A DNA stretch of 64,000 nt from SCRT01 sp036379455 (lineage in GTDB: Bacteria > Pseudomonadota > Gammaproteobacteria > Nevskiales > Nevskiaceae): the NCBI GenBank assembly GCA_036379455.1, contig DASVGQ010000160.1:1-64000 (forward strand). Direction: 5' to 3'. Below, piece after piece: positions 24,595-32,797 of this stretch. The position numbers were made by a program, and so were the translations under genes. Every line of letters starts with the position of its first letter. Positions within the stretch are counted from its first letter, which is position 1. The notes beneath the pieces were generated by a model, which did not search any database, was not told where the DNA came from, and saw only the letters and a list, made by a program, of their open reading frames with translations.

Positions 24595-25452
24595 TCAGGC
24601 GGGTTCCAGCACCTGCAGCCCGGTGGCCGTGTTCGAGATCGGGACGTGGTAGTTGGAGTGGTACTCGCGCACCGGCGTGGCGTCCATCACGCCGCGGGCG
24701 ACCACCCAGGACAGCAGCTCGATGCCCTGCGTTCCGACCTGCTTGACGAGCTCATCGTTCGAGTACTGCATGATCCACTTCGGATCATCCACCAGGCTCT
24801 TCATGAAGCGCTGGTCAAACCCCTTGTTCATGTGACCGGCGCGCTCGCCGTCGAGCTGATGCGACAGGCCGCCGCTGCCGATCACCAGCACGCGCCGCTC
24901 ATCGTCCCAGGCATCGATGGCGCGCCGCAGTGACTGGCCGAAGTGGTAGCAACGCCGCGGCGACGGATACGGCGCGAGCACCGTATTCACGCAGATGGGC
25001 ACGATCTCCACCGGCCACTTGCCGGCGCGCCGCCCTTCCGGCCACAACAGCGCCAACGGCAGCTCGACGGCATGGTCGATGAGCGCCTCCTGACAGGTCG
25101 TGATGTCGAATTCGTCCTCCACCGCCTTCTCGACGATCTGCCACGACAGGTCGACGCAGCCGCGGGCCGGCGCCAGGGTGGGAATGCCCCAGCCCTCGTC
25201 CGCGTTGTGATAGACCTCCGCCGCGCCCACCGCAAAGGTCGGCATCTTGTCGAGGAAGAAGTTGAGGCCGTGGTCGTTGTGGATGATCACCACGACGTCC
25301 GGGGGATCCTTCGCCAGCCACTCGCGCACCTTGACGTAACCGTCGAAGAACGGCTTCCAGTACGGCGTCTGCTGCTGGTTTCGCGCCAGCGCTCCGCCGA
25401 TGGCGGGGACGTGGGATGTGCATACGCTGCCGATGATTTCTGCCATGGTCAT
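24595..25452 (-). CDS. ligB: protocatechuate 4,5-dioxygenase beta subunit (catalytic)
   Basis: Class III extradiol dioxygenase that cleaves protocatechuate between C4 and C5. 285 residues. The Fe(II) ligands of LigB are present: His in CTSHVPAIGG (H14), His in IIHNDH (H61) and Glu in TQGIELLSW (E245). The catalytic base His is in GSGGLSHQLDG (H198). The start overlaps the ligA stop by 4 bp; a second ATG two codons later is equally possible. Gallate dioxygenase is a related alternative, but the separate alpha subunit and adjacent pobA favour protocatechuate. Confidence 0.9.
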   Translation of the reverse strand: MTMAEIIGSVCTSHVPAIGGALARNQQQTPYWKPFFDGYVKVREWLAKDPPDVVVIIHNDHGLNFFLDKMPTFAVGAAEVYHNADEGWGIPTLAPARGCVDLSWQIVEKAVEDEFDITTCQEALIDHAVELPLALLWPEGRRAGKWPVEIVPICVNTVLAPYPSPRRCYHFGQSLRRAIDAWDDERRVLVIGSGGLSHQLDGERAGHMNKGFDQRFMKSLVDDPKWIMQYSNDELVKQVGTQGIELLSWVVARGVMDATPVREYHSNYHVPISNTATGLQVLEPA

Positions 25453-25808
25453 GCTCCTGCTGCGATGAGTTTGCGTTCGAAGGCTTCCTTGCTGGTGCCG
25501 GTCTGCTGCGCGCCGAGGTCCTGCACGTCGAGCCCGAGGATTCCGGCCAGCTTGGCGAGGTAATAGATGTGTCCGCCGGCGGCGATCATCTGCAGCACGT
25601 TGCGACTGCGGATAGCCTTCTTCTGCGCCTCCGTCAGCCCGTAACGCGCCATGTAGGCTTCCTCATCCTCCTTGAACGCGCTGCGGTTCTCGGAAGAATT
25701 GAAGCTGAAGCACATGCGGTTCAGGGCATAGCCTCTGCGCGCGAGCGCGCCGTCGAAAATGGTCGTGCCGGGGATCGAGTGCCGGCCAGGTGTGGCAAGG
25801 GGTGTCAT
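25449..25808 (-). CDS. ligA: protocatechuate 4,5-dioxygenase alpha subunit
   Basis: 119 residues from the ATG at 25808 (GGAG 9 nt upstream). Sequence features match LigA: HSIPGTTIFDGALARRGYAL, ENRSAFKEDEEAYMARYGLT and MIAAGGHIYYLAKLAG. The small subunit covers the active site of LigB and contributes to substrate binding. First gene of the ligAB unit and divergent from the AraC-type regulator. No other genes of the 4,5-cleavage pathway (ligC, ligI, ligJ, ligK) are in the window. Confidence 0.88.
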   Translation of the reverse strand: MTPLATPGRHSIPGTTIFDGALARRGYALNRMCFSFNSSENRSAFKEDEEAYMARYGLTEAQKKAIRSRNVLQMIAAGGHIYYLAKLAGILGLDVQDLGAQQTGTSKEAFERKLIAAGA

Positions 25809-25947
25809 CGATGCGTTCTCCGAGGTCCGGTGCGGATCCACCCATTGGCTCCGCGTATCCATGGCCCCATGCTGCGGCTTGCGACGCCCTCCCGGAATAG
25901 ACTTTTGGCTCGGCTAAAGGTACATATCGAAGGCTTCTTCGAAGGGG
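25809..25947. promoter_or_regulatory. divergent control region between ligAB and the AraC-type regulator
   Basis: 139 bp between divergently transcribed ligA and the regulator gene. It must hold the promoters of both and probably the regulator's operator. I could not identify a reliable operator repeat or promoter pair by eye. Confidence 0.4.
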
Positions 25948-26871
25948 ATGGCGATGGCACAGTTGATTCCCGCACCGCCGGCGCACGACCACACCGCGGT
26001 CCCGATCTACAAGTTGTACGGATACGGCAACGTCTGGACGGTCGCCGATCCGCTGTTCTGTGAAACCATCGGCGCGCAGCGGCAATTACACAAATGGCAT
26101 GTGGCGGCCCACAAGCACGCCGGCCTGTTCCAGGGGCTGTTCATCGAGGCCGGCGGTCTGACGGCGGTGCTTGACGGCCAGGCTCACGAGCTTGTCGGCG
26201 GCAGCGTGGTGCTGGTGCCGCAGATGGCGGTACACGAGTTCATGTTCCGTCCTGACACGGTCGGCTACATCCTGACCATGACCAGCGGCCTGCTGCAGCA
26301 GCTGTGCACGCGTTTCGACCTCGCGCTGGGCCGGCTGGTTGATCCGCTCATTCTGGAAGTCGGCGACCGCGCCGAGGACCAGCACGCCATCAGCACGCTG
26401 CGGCGGCTGGAGGTTGAATACCACAGCCCCTACAGCGCGCAGCGTGGTCCGATGCTGGAAACGCTGCTGTCCGTCGTGCTGGTCTGGATCCACCGTCGCT
26501 GCCACTTCGACGCGGTGGCCGTCGCGCGGCCGGATCCGGGCAGCCGGCACCTGGCGCGCTACGCGCGCATGATCGAGGAGCACTACCGGGAGCACCACCG
26601 CGTGAGCTGGTACGCCAGCCGCATCGGCGTGACCGCCGCGCACCTCAACGCCATCTGCCAGGCGCTGGCCGGAAAATCCGCGCTGCAGCTCATCCACGAG
26701 CGGCTCATGCTGGAAGCGCGCCGCGAGCTGGTCTACACGGCGCGCCCCGTCGCGGTGATCTCCGACTACCTCGGCTTCTCCGACCCGTCCTACTTCACGC
26801 GATTCTTCACGCGCCAGGCGGAGCTATCACCACGCGTCTTCCGCCGGCGAGAAAGCGAGGCCGCGGGTTAG
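25948..26871 (+). CDS. AraC-family transcriptional regulator of the pob/lig genes
   Basis: 307 residues. An N-terminal cupin-like sensing part (HKWHVAAHKHAGLFQGLFIEAGG, LVPQMAVHEFMF) is followed by a C-terminal AraC double helix-turn-helix (about 200-300) with YASRIGVTAAHLNAICQALAGKSALQLIHERLMLEARREL and the second helix VISDYLGFSDPSYFTRFF. It resembles PobR/PobC-type activators of 4-hydroxybenzoate catabolism. Divergent from ligA and convergent with pobA (4-bp overlap of the 3' ends), it most likely responds to 4-hydroxybenzoate or protocatechuate; the ligand is inferred. Confidence 0.87.
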   Translation: MAMAQLIPAPPAHDHTAVPIYKLYGYGNVWTVADPLFCETIGAQRQLHKWHVAAHKHAGLFQGLFIEAGGLTAVLDGQAHELVGGSVVLVPQMAVHEFMFRPDTVGYILTMTSGLLQQLCTRFDLALGRLVDPLILEVGDRAEDQHAISTLRRLEVEYHSPYSAQRGPMLETLLSVVLVWIHRRCHFDAVAVARPDPGSRHLARYARMIEEHYREHHRVSWYASRIGVTAAHLNAICQALAGKSALQLIHERLMLEARRELVYTARPVAVISDYLGFSDPSYFTRFFTRQAELSPRVFRRRESEAAG

Positions 26872-28046
26872 TCGAAAGTCGGATACGGCAGCCCGACGTA
26901 GTTCTCCGCGATGTTCGTCAATCCCGCCTTCGTGCTCGTGTAGTAGTCCTGCTCGGCCTTCTGGATGCGCTGCGTGAAGCCGTCGTCGTCGAAGCGATGC
27001 AGCAGCATGCTCATCCACCACGAGAAACGCTCGGCCTTCCAGATGCGCCGCAGGCAGAGCTCTGAATAGCGCTCGAGCAGTGCAGGGCGTCGTTCGAGAC
27101 ACGCCGACCGCAGGGCGTGGTACAGCACGTAGACGTCGCTGGAGGCCAGGTTGAGTCCCTTCGCGCCCGTCGGCGGCACGATGTGCGCCGCGTCACCGAC
27201 GAGGAACAGGCGTCCGAACTGCATCGGTTCACACACGAAGCTGCGCAGCGGCGCGATGCTCTTCTCGATCGAGGGCCCGGTCACGAGCTTTTCGGCTACA
27301 TCCGGCGGCAGGCGCGCACGCAGCTCCGTCCAGAAGCGCTCGTCCGGCCATTCGTCGACGTGCTCCGCCAGGCTGCATTGGACGTAATACCGGCTGCGCG
27401 TGCGCGACCGCATGCTGCACAAGGCGAAGCCCCGTGGATCGTGCACGTAGATCAGCTCGTCCTCGACCGGTGGCGTGTCTGACAGCAGGCCGAGCCAGCC
27501 GAAAGGATAGACGCGCTCGAAGTTGTCGATCCGCTCGGCCGGAACCGAAGCGCGCGAAACGCCGTGGAAGCCGTCACAGCCGGCGATGTAATCGCATTCG
27601 ATGGTGTGCGCCTCGCCGTGATGTCGATACGTCACTCGCGGCTTGCCGTCCAGGAAGCCGTGGATCTGCACATCCTCCGCTTCGTAGTGGATCGGCGCGC
27701 CGCTGCGACGGCGCGCGTCCATCAGGTCGCGCGTGACTTCCGTCTGCCCGTAGACCAGCACCGAGTGCCCCGTGAGCGCGCGCATGTCGACGCGCTCACG
27801 CCGCCCCTGGAACGCGAGGCTGAAGCCTTCGTGCACGAGGCCCTCGGCGTCCATGCGCTCGGATACGCCTGCTTCGCGCATGAGATCAACGAAGCCGGTT
27901 TCCAGTACGCCCGCGCGGATACGCCCCAACACGTAATCCGGCGTACGGCGCTCGAGGAGGATGTTGTCGATGCCGCAGCGATGCAGCAACTGCCCCAGCA
28001 GAAGCCCCGAGGGGCCAGCGCCGATGATCGCGACCTGAGTCCGCAT
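26868..28046 (-). CDS. pobA: 4-hydroxybenzoate 3-monooxygenase
   Basis: FAD and NAD(P)H-dependent hydroxylase converting 4-hydroxybenzoate to protocatechuate, the substrate of LigAB. 392 residues (P. fluorescens enzyme 394). FAD-binding GAGPSGLLLG at the N-terminus, the RIRAGVLE segment, CDGFHGVSR and GDAAHIVPPTGAKGLNLA are all in place. The 3' end overlaps that of the AraC-type regulator, so it is transcribed separately from ligAB. Cofactor preference (NADH or NADPH) is not readable by eye. Confidence 0.95.
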   Translation of the reverse strand: MRTQVAIIGAGPSGLLLGQLLHRCGIDNILLERRTPDYVLGRIRAGVLETGFVDLMREAGVSERMDAEGLVHEGFSLAFQGRRERVDMRALTGHSVLVYGQTEVTRDLMDARRRSGAPIHYEAEDVQIHGFLDGKPRVTYRHHGEAHTIECDYIAGCDGFHGVSRASVPAERIDNFERVYPFGWLGLLSDTPPVEDELIYVHDPRGFALCSMRSRTRSRYYVQCSLAEHVDEWPDERFWTELRARLPPDVAEKLVTGPSIEKSIAPLRSFVCEPMQFGRLFLVGDAAHIVPPTGAKGLNLASSDVYVLYHALRSACLERRPALLERYSELCLRRIWKAERFSWWMSMLLHRFDDDGFTQRIQKAEQDYYTSTKAGLTNIAENYVGLPYPTFD

Positions 28047-28384
28047 GCTCCTCCTCCCCGTTCACGTCCCGTGTACCGCGCCCGCCGGCCGGCGCCGCGC
28101 ATGCGAATGCCGCCAGCGTGACGTCGACCATGCAGCGGCATGGATCGCCGCACACGATACGTGGCTGCGCCGGCGGGTGGCCATGGATTTTCCTGCACGG
28201 AAATGGCACGGATCATGGACGAGGCGTCGCTCGCCGCCCTGCGGTCAGACGGTGACGCCGTGGCCACCGATGTGACAACGGTCCTAGCCCCCGCGGCGCG
28301 CTTCGAATCCCGCGATTTTCTGCCACTCAAGCCACCGCGCGAGGCGCGGGTCCATCGGGCAGAAGACGATCCCCGCGCCGGCGC
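28047..28384. other. intergenic region upstream of pobA
   Basis: 338 bp between the pobA start and the stop of the next minus-strand gene. Only short Arg-rich frames are present and none has a recognisable motif. It should contain the pobA promoter. No clear repeat, terminator or RNA gene was found. Confidence 0.4.
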
Positions 28385-28936
28385 TCAGCTCAGCGTGGCG
28401 CCCGGGCAGACGTTCGCGATCGTCGAGATGCCGAGGGCCCAGGTCTGCACGCGGATGTAGCGAACCGGCTTGCCGTCGTAGGCGTTGACGAGCTGCCAGT
28501 CGCCCGGCGCGATCCGCCGCAGATCGATGCGGCATTCGTTGTAGTGATGGAACAGCCCGTTGCTGAGGTAACGCACGGTCAGCGATCCCAACCCGTTCTG
28601 CGCCACGATGTTGCCCTGCAGGAAGATGGCTTTCTCTCCCTGCCCCTGCCCCAGCACGACGCCGTCGCGGCTCTCGATCTCCGGCAGCGTGTACACGCGT
28701 CCGGACGTCACTTCCTGATCGTCGGCGCCCTGGTGCGTCGAACGCAGGTAGAGGCCGCGCACGGTGTCATTGCCGATCATCAGCTCGAGGCGGCTGACGT
28801 TGTTGTCACGGTCGTTCGTGACCACGGCCAGCGGCACGGTGCTTACCCCCGATGGAACCGGCGTCGCCGCCGAAACGCTGGCCCACGCCAGCGACAGGAC
28901 CAGAACAAACGGGCACAACAGGCGGACGGCGCGCAT
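28385..28936 (-). CDS. secreted protein of unknown function
   Basis: 183 residues from the ATG at 28936, chosen because MRAVRLLCPFVLVLSLAWASVSA is a Sec signal peptide; the frame is open upstream but reads as Arg/Ser-rich filler. The mature part is rich in beta-prone segments (VSRLELMIGNDTVRGLYL, KAIFLQGNIVAQNGLGSLTVRYL) and has only two cysteines (NECRID, ANVCPG), which could pair. I do not recognise the family. It is likely periplasmic and monocistronic, with no informative neighbours. Confidence 0.6.
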   Translation of the reverse strand: MRAVRLLCPFVLVLSLAWASVSAATPVPSGVSTVPLAVVTNDRDNNVSRLELMIGNDTVRGLYLRSTHQGADDQEVTSGRVYTLPEIESRDGVVLGQGQGEKAIFLQGNIVAQNGLGSLTVRYLSNGLFHHYNECRIDLRRIAPGDWQLVNAYDGKPVRYIRVQTWALGISTIANVCPGATLS

Positions 28937-29592
28937 CAACTCGGGGGAACTCCTGAAAGCACGAAGAGACACGGCAGGCAGGGTGCAGCTGCGCCCGCGG
29001 CGGATATCCCGCATTCGCCGCGCGTGGCCGCGTAACGTGTCGTCACGCAAGCTTCCGCTGCGTCGCGACACGGTTGCTCAGGCAAGCCGCGTGCCGTCGC
29101 AGCCGTTGTCTCGATCCACGCACAAGCGCCGAATCGTCAGAGGCGGTCAGGCGTCGGAGGGCGGTGTGAGGCATCAGCTTGCCGGCGTGGGCCGTACGCG
29201 CGTGCGCGCAGCGGCAACAAGGAATCGTCGTGACCTGTGTCATGACGAAAGGGACGCTTGCCAGACATCCGGCGTCGAAAAAAGTTCCGCGGACACCGGG
29301 CTCGTGGACGGGTTCCAGTGATCGCCACCGCGCGAAGCGCATCGGCTACGCGAACTACCGACCCGCGGTTCACGGCACCTGGATCGCGGAGCCTGAGCTT
29401 TCGCGCAGCGCGACCACCGCCGCCGATCGGACGCCGACGCCCACGGTGATCAAGGTCCGCACGCAGCCGAGGCTTGAACGTCGAAACCTTGCTCGCGCGG
29501 CGGCCGGACCTCGTCTACCGGTGCTTGCCACCCTTGATCCTGCACGGCATCGTGTCGAGCAGTGGAGCCGCCACTTGGGGAGGCGAACGCCC
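28937..29592. other. 656-bp divergent intergenic region
   Basis: Between the secreted unknown (minus) and the HEAT-repeat gene (plus). Open frames here are Arg/Ser/Thr-rich and have no family resemblance; the plus-strand frame that runs into the HEAT gene shows no repeats before its ATG. I saw no RNA gene, repeat or terminator. Besides promoters, I cannot assign a role to this stretch. Confidence 0.4.
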
Positions 29593-30213
29593 ATGGGCGA
29601 AATGGAACGCTTGCTGCAGGCAAGCCACGAAACGGACCCCGAAGTCCGGGAGAAGGCGATGGGGGACTTGGGGGACCTGGGGCTTCGCGACCCAGCGATC
29701 ATCGACCGCCTGATCTTGGCGTTGCTGGAAGATCCAGCCGACGAGGTCCGAGCGTACGCCGCCGGCTCGCTCGGGCTGCTGTGCGACCCTTTCGGCGCCG
29801 AACCTCTGCTGCAGGCGCTGCAACACGATCGCTGGTGGCGGGTGCGCTTCACTTCCGCCTGGGCGTTGGGACAGATGCGCGAAGCGCGGGCTCCCGCCGC
29901 GCTGATCGCATGCACTGCGGACCCTGACGCCAGGGTGCGATGCATGGTAGCTGAAACGCTCGGCCGCTTTGCCGTACCGCAGGCCGTGGAGCCCTTGCTG
30001 ACGATGGTCAATGACCCCGACCCCGACGTCCAGTGCGCAGCGCTGATGGCACTGAACGGCGGCTGGGCCGGCGTGATCCCGCTGGAGCCCGTGCGTAAAC
30101 TGCTGCGCTTCTACGACGGGAGAGAGGCGCGCGACGGCCAGGGCACGAGTATCACCGGCGAGGCTGAATACCTGATCGAGCGGGTGGAACGCCTGGCCGC
30201 CGGAGAGGATTGA
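29593..30213 (+). CDS. HEAT-repeat protein (PBS-lyase-like repeats)
   Basis: 206 residues from the ATG at 29593 (GGGGAGG ribosome site). It consists of about five HEAT-like repeats of around 31 residues, for example DPEVREKAMGDLGDLGLRD, DEVRAYAAGSLGLLCDP, WWRVRFTSAWALGQMREA, ARVRCMVAETLGRFAVPQA and PDVQCAALMALNGGW. Such proteins are interaction scaffolds; related ones act as bilin lyases or in metal or phosphorelay systems, but nothing nearby suggests a partner. No signal peptide, so cytoplasmic. Function unknown. Confidence 0.75.
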   Translation: MGEMERLLQASHETDPEVREKAMGDLGDLGLRDPAIIDRLILALLEDPADEVRAYAAGSLGLLCDPFGAEPLLQALQHDRWWRVRFTSAWALGQMREARAPAALIACTADPDARVRCMVAETLGRFAVPQAVEPLLTMVNDPDPDVQCAALMALNGGWAGVIPLEPVRKLLRFYDGREARDGQGTSITGEAEYLIERVERLAAGED

Positions 30214-30495
30214 CCGGCGATCCGCGCGGCCTCTATAGCAGCTGCCGCCATCCAGGGTTCCCTGCATCGCCACGTGGGTCAAAGTGACGCTTCGGCGGCG
30301 CACGCGACCCCGTTCGGGCGCGACGCTGAGCGCGACATCGATCGCTCGCGGTGCGGGCACCGTGCGAGTCAACTCTCCGAGCGTTCCGGTGCTCACGCGG
30401 CGCGCCGGGCGGCGGTCCGCTCAAGTGGTCGCGGCGGCGGATCAGGTTATCCTTTGGGCCGTGGAACCGCAGAACTTGCCACGTCAACCGTAACG

Positions 30496-31800
30496 ATGCA
30501 GGAAGAAGCAAGGCCGGTGCAGCGAACCGAAGCCCGTCCCGTGCGTCTGCCGGGAGCTCGCTCCGACGAACACCCCCTGGCGATGTGGCTGACGCAGTTC
30601 CTGTTCGACGTCGCGCTCGGCAGCGTCTACCGGCGGGTCGTCACCGCAGCCGGCACGCTCGCGATGGAGGGCGGAACGCTCATTGCGTCCAACCATCAGC
30701 GTGAAGTCGACGGACCGCTGATGGGAAGCGTGCTTGTGGCACGACACGGCATGCGCTTCGCCCATCCATTGCCCTACTTCGCAGCGCGCGACGACCTGTT
30801 CCGGCCCGGCATCCTGTCCCGCCTTGAAGTCCACTGGCCGCGCGCGATCGACGCGCTGCTGTCGCGCGTTTCCTTGGCGTGGTTCTTCCCGCTCGGTCGC
30901 ACCGAGCCGATGCTGCGGGTGCGTGAGTTCACGCTGCGCGACACGCTGCAGGCGCTCATCGCCGTCGGTATGGGCGCCACGGCGTGCGGCGCGCTGCTGA
31001 ACGCGCGCGGCCTGCGCGCCCTTGGTGGCCTCGACAGCGCGCTGTCGATCAGGGCGTTGATGCGATACCGCGACATCCCGTTTGAAGGTTGGTGGGGCCT
31101 GCGGCGCCTGACTCTGGCCACCTTCAACCGCCTCGCGCCCCTGTTCCGGAACGCGGTGGAGGGGCAACTCCAGCTGTTCGCCCAACGGCTCAACAACGGC
31201 CACAGCGTCTATTTCGCCCCTGAGGGATCGATTTCCTATGACGGACGCTTCGGCCGCATCCGCGCCGGCTCCTTCCGCCTGGTCCACATGGCGCGCACGC
31301 CGCCGTGGATACAGCCCGCCGGCTTCGGCTACGACGTGTTCGTTCCCGGGCGTTCGCGCTTCGTCGTGCGGCTGGGCGAGCGCTTCCGGGCAGACCGCAG
31401 GCTTTCGCGTCGGGATTTCGACGCCCAGCTCCGTGAGCGGATCCTTGCGCTCGCACCGATTACCCCGAGCCATCTGCTCGCCTGCTTCCTCTCCCATGGA
31501 CCGCGTCGCTTCTCCGAACGCGATCTGTGCCACTGGCTGAGCGCAGCCGTGGCCGAACTCGAAGCACAGCGCCGGAGCCTCGACCCGGCGTTCGCCACGC
31601 TGGAGATCGAAGCCCTCACGACCGAGCGGTTGCACTGGCTGCAGCACAAAGGGCTCGTGCGTCGACAGGGCATCGGTTTTGCGAACCTTGCAGATCGCGA
31701 CAGCGCGCCCGGCTGGCGCAATCCATCTGCTGTCGTCCGCTACCTCGACAACAGCCTGCTGGATATCGCTCCGCTTGTCGTACGCACGCTGAAGCGCTGA
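30496..31800 (+). CDS. PlsC-like 1-acyl-glycerophosphate acyltransferase family protein
   Basis: 434 residues from the ATG at 30496. An acyltransferase block is visible: SNHQREVDGPLMG (the NHxxxxD-type catalytic motif), then the FAPEGSISYDGRFGRIRAGSFRL block (the EGxxS motif region). The protein is longer than PlsC (245), with about 150 extra C-terminal residues ending in DNSLLDIAPLVVRTLKR. Probably membrane-associated and active on phospholipid or another lipid acceptor. It lies one base before the UPF0104-type gene and is likely co-transcribed with it. Confidence 0.72.
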   Translation: MQEEARPVQRTEARPVRLPGARSDEHPLAMWLTQFLFDVALGSVYRRVVTAAGTLAMEGGTLIASNHQREVDGPLMGSVLVARHGMRFAHPLPYFAARDDLFRPGILSRLEVHWPRAIDALLSRVSLAWFFPLGRTEPMLRVREFTLRDTLQALIAVGMGATACGALLNARGLRALGGLDSALSIRALMRYRDIPFEGWWGLRRLTLATFNRLAPLFRNAVEGQLQLFAQRLNNGHSVYFAPEGSISYDGRFGRIRAGSFRLVHMARTPPWIQPAGFGYDVFVPGRSRFVVRLGERFRADRRLSRRDFDAQLRERILALAPITPSHLLACFLSHGPRRFSERDLCHWLSAAVAELEAQRRSLDPAFATLEIEALTTERLHWLQHKGLVRRQGIGFANLADRDSAPGWRNPSAVVRYLDNSLLDIAPLVVRTLKR

Positions 31801-31801
31801 C

Positions 31802-32797
31802 TTGGCACTTCACGCAGGCCGCCTGCTCAAGCCACAGATCCTGCTGCCGATCCTGCTGGCGACCGCGCTGCTCGCGTTTGCCGCGAGCCTCGGCGACATC
31901 GGGCGCGTCGCGGCCGGCGTCACCCGCCTGTCCGTCAGCACGCTGGTCGCCGCGCTCATTGCGGCCGCCGCCTACCTGCTGGTCAAGGCCTTCCAGCTCA
32001 ACCTGCTGCTGAAGCGGCTCGGGTTCCGCGTTGACCGCGGCCCCTTCTGGCTCGCGTTCACGGTCGGCGAGCTCAGCGTGACGCTGCCGCTCGGCCTGTT
32101 CGCGCAGAACTGGATCCTCGCGGCGGCGCACCAGGCGGACGCGGTGCGCAGCTCGGCGGCCACGGTGATGATGGTTATCGGCGAGATCCTCGTGACTTTC
32201 CTGTTCCTCGCGTGCGTCGGGATCCCGGCGTGGCCGCAGCTGCGGCTGGCGGCGATCGCGGTGCTCGCGGTGATGGCCGTCGGGCTGCTGACCGTGCCGC
32301 TGCTCGCGCAGCACCTGGAGCGCTTCGCGACCCACCTGCGACACCGCTGGATCCGCCGCAGCGTCGGCGGCGGGCTCACGCTGCTCGGCAGCATGCGCGA
32401 ACTCACGAATCCCTTCGTGCTGTGCGCCATCATCGGGCTGACCGCGCTCTACCTCGGCGCCCTGAGCTTCGCGTTCTGGGTGACCGGCCGCGACGTCGCC
32501 GTCACGCACCTCGGCTACATCGACGCCACGTTGATCTACGCCTTCTCGCTCGCGATCATCCTGGTGGGCGCGGGCCTGCTCAGCCAGATCGGCACGACTG
32601 AAGTGCTGGGCATGGTCGCCGCGCACAGCCTCGGCATCGGCTTTAGCGACAGCCTCGCCCTGATGCTCGGCTTCCGCATCGTCTGGACCGCGTGCATCTG
32701 GGCCCTGTGCCTGCCCGTGATCGGCCTGACGTGGCGCTCGATTCCACGGCGGGCGGCCTCAAGCCGCGTCGATGATCGCGAGAAAGTTACGCACTGA
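31802..32797 (+). CDS. UPF0104 / lysylphosphatidylglycerol synthase TM-region protein
   Basis: 331 residues with about eight membrane spans and the family pattern of the flippase-like domain found in MprF and AglD-type proteins: AFQLNLLLKRLGF after the second span, FTVGELSVTLPLGLFAQNWIL and, late, GAGLLSQIGTTEVLGMVAAHSLG. There is no cytoplasmic aminoacyltransferase domain, so it is not a full MprF. TTG start at 31802 directly after the acyltransferase stop. It overlaps the convergent glycosyltransferase by about 39 bp. Role probably lipid handling; unproven. Confidence 0.72.
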   Translation: MALHAGRLLKPQILLPILLATALLAFAASLGDIGRVAAGVTRLSVSTLVAALIAAAAYLLVKAFQLNLLLKRLGFRVDRGPFWLAFTVGELSVTLPLGLFAQNWILAAAHQADAVRSSAATVMMVIGEILVTFLFLACVGIPAWPQLRLAAIAVLAVMAVGLLTVPLLAQHLERFATHLRHRWIRRSVGGGLTLLGSMRELTNPFVLCAIIGLTALYLGALSFAFWVTGRDVAVTHLGYIDATLIYAFSLAIILVGAGLLSQIGTTEVLGMVAAHSLGIGFSDSLALMLGFRIVWTACIWALCLPVIGLTWRSIPRRAASSRVDDREKVTH

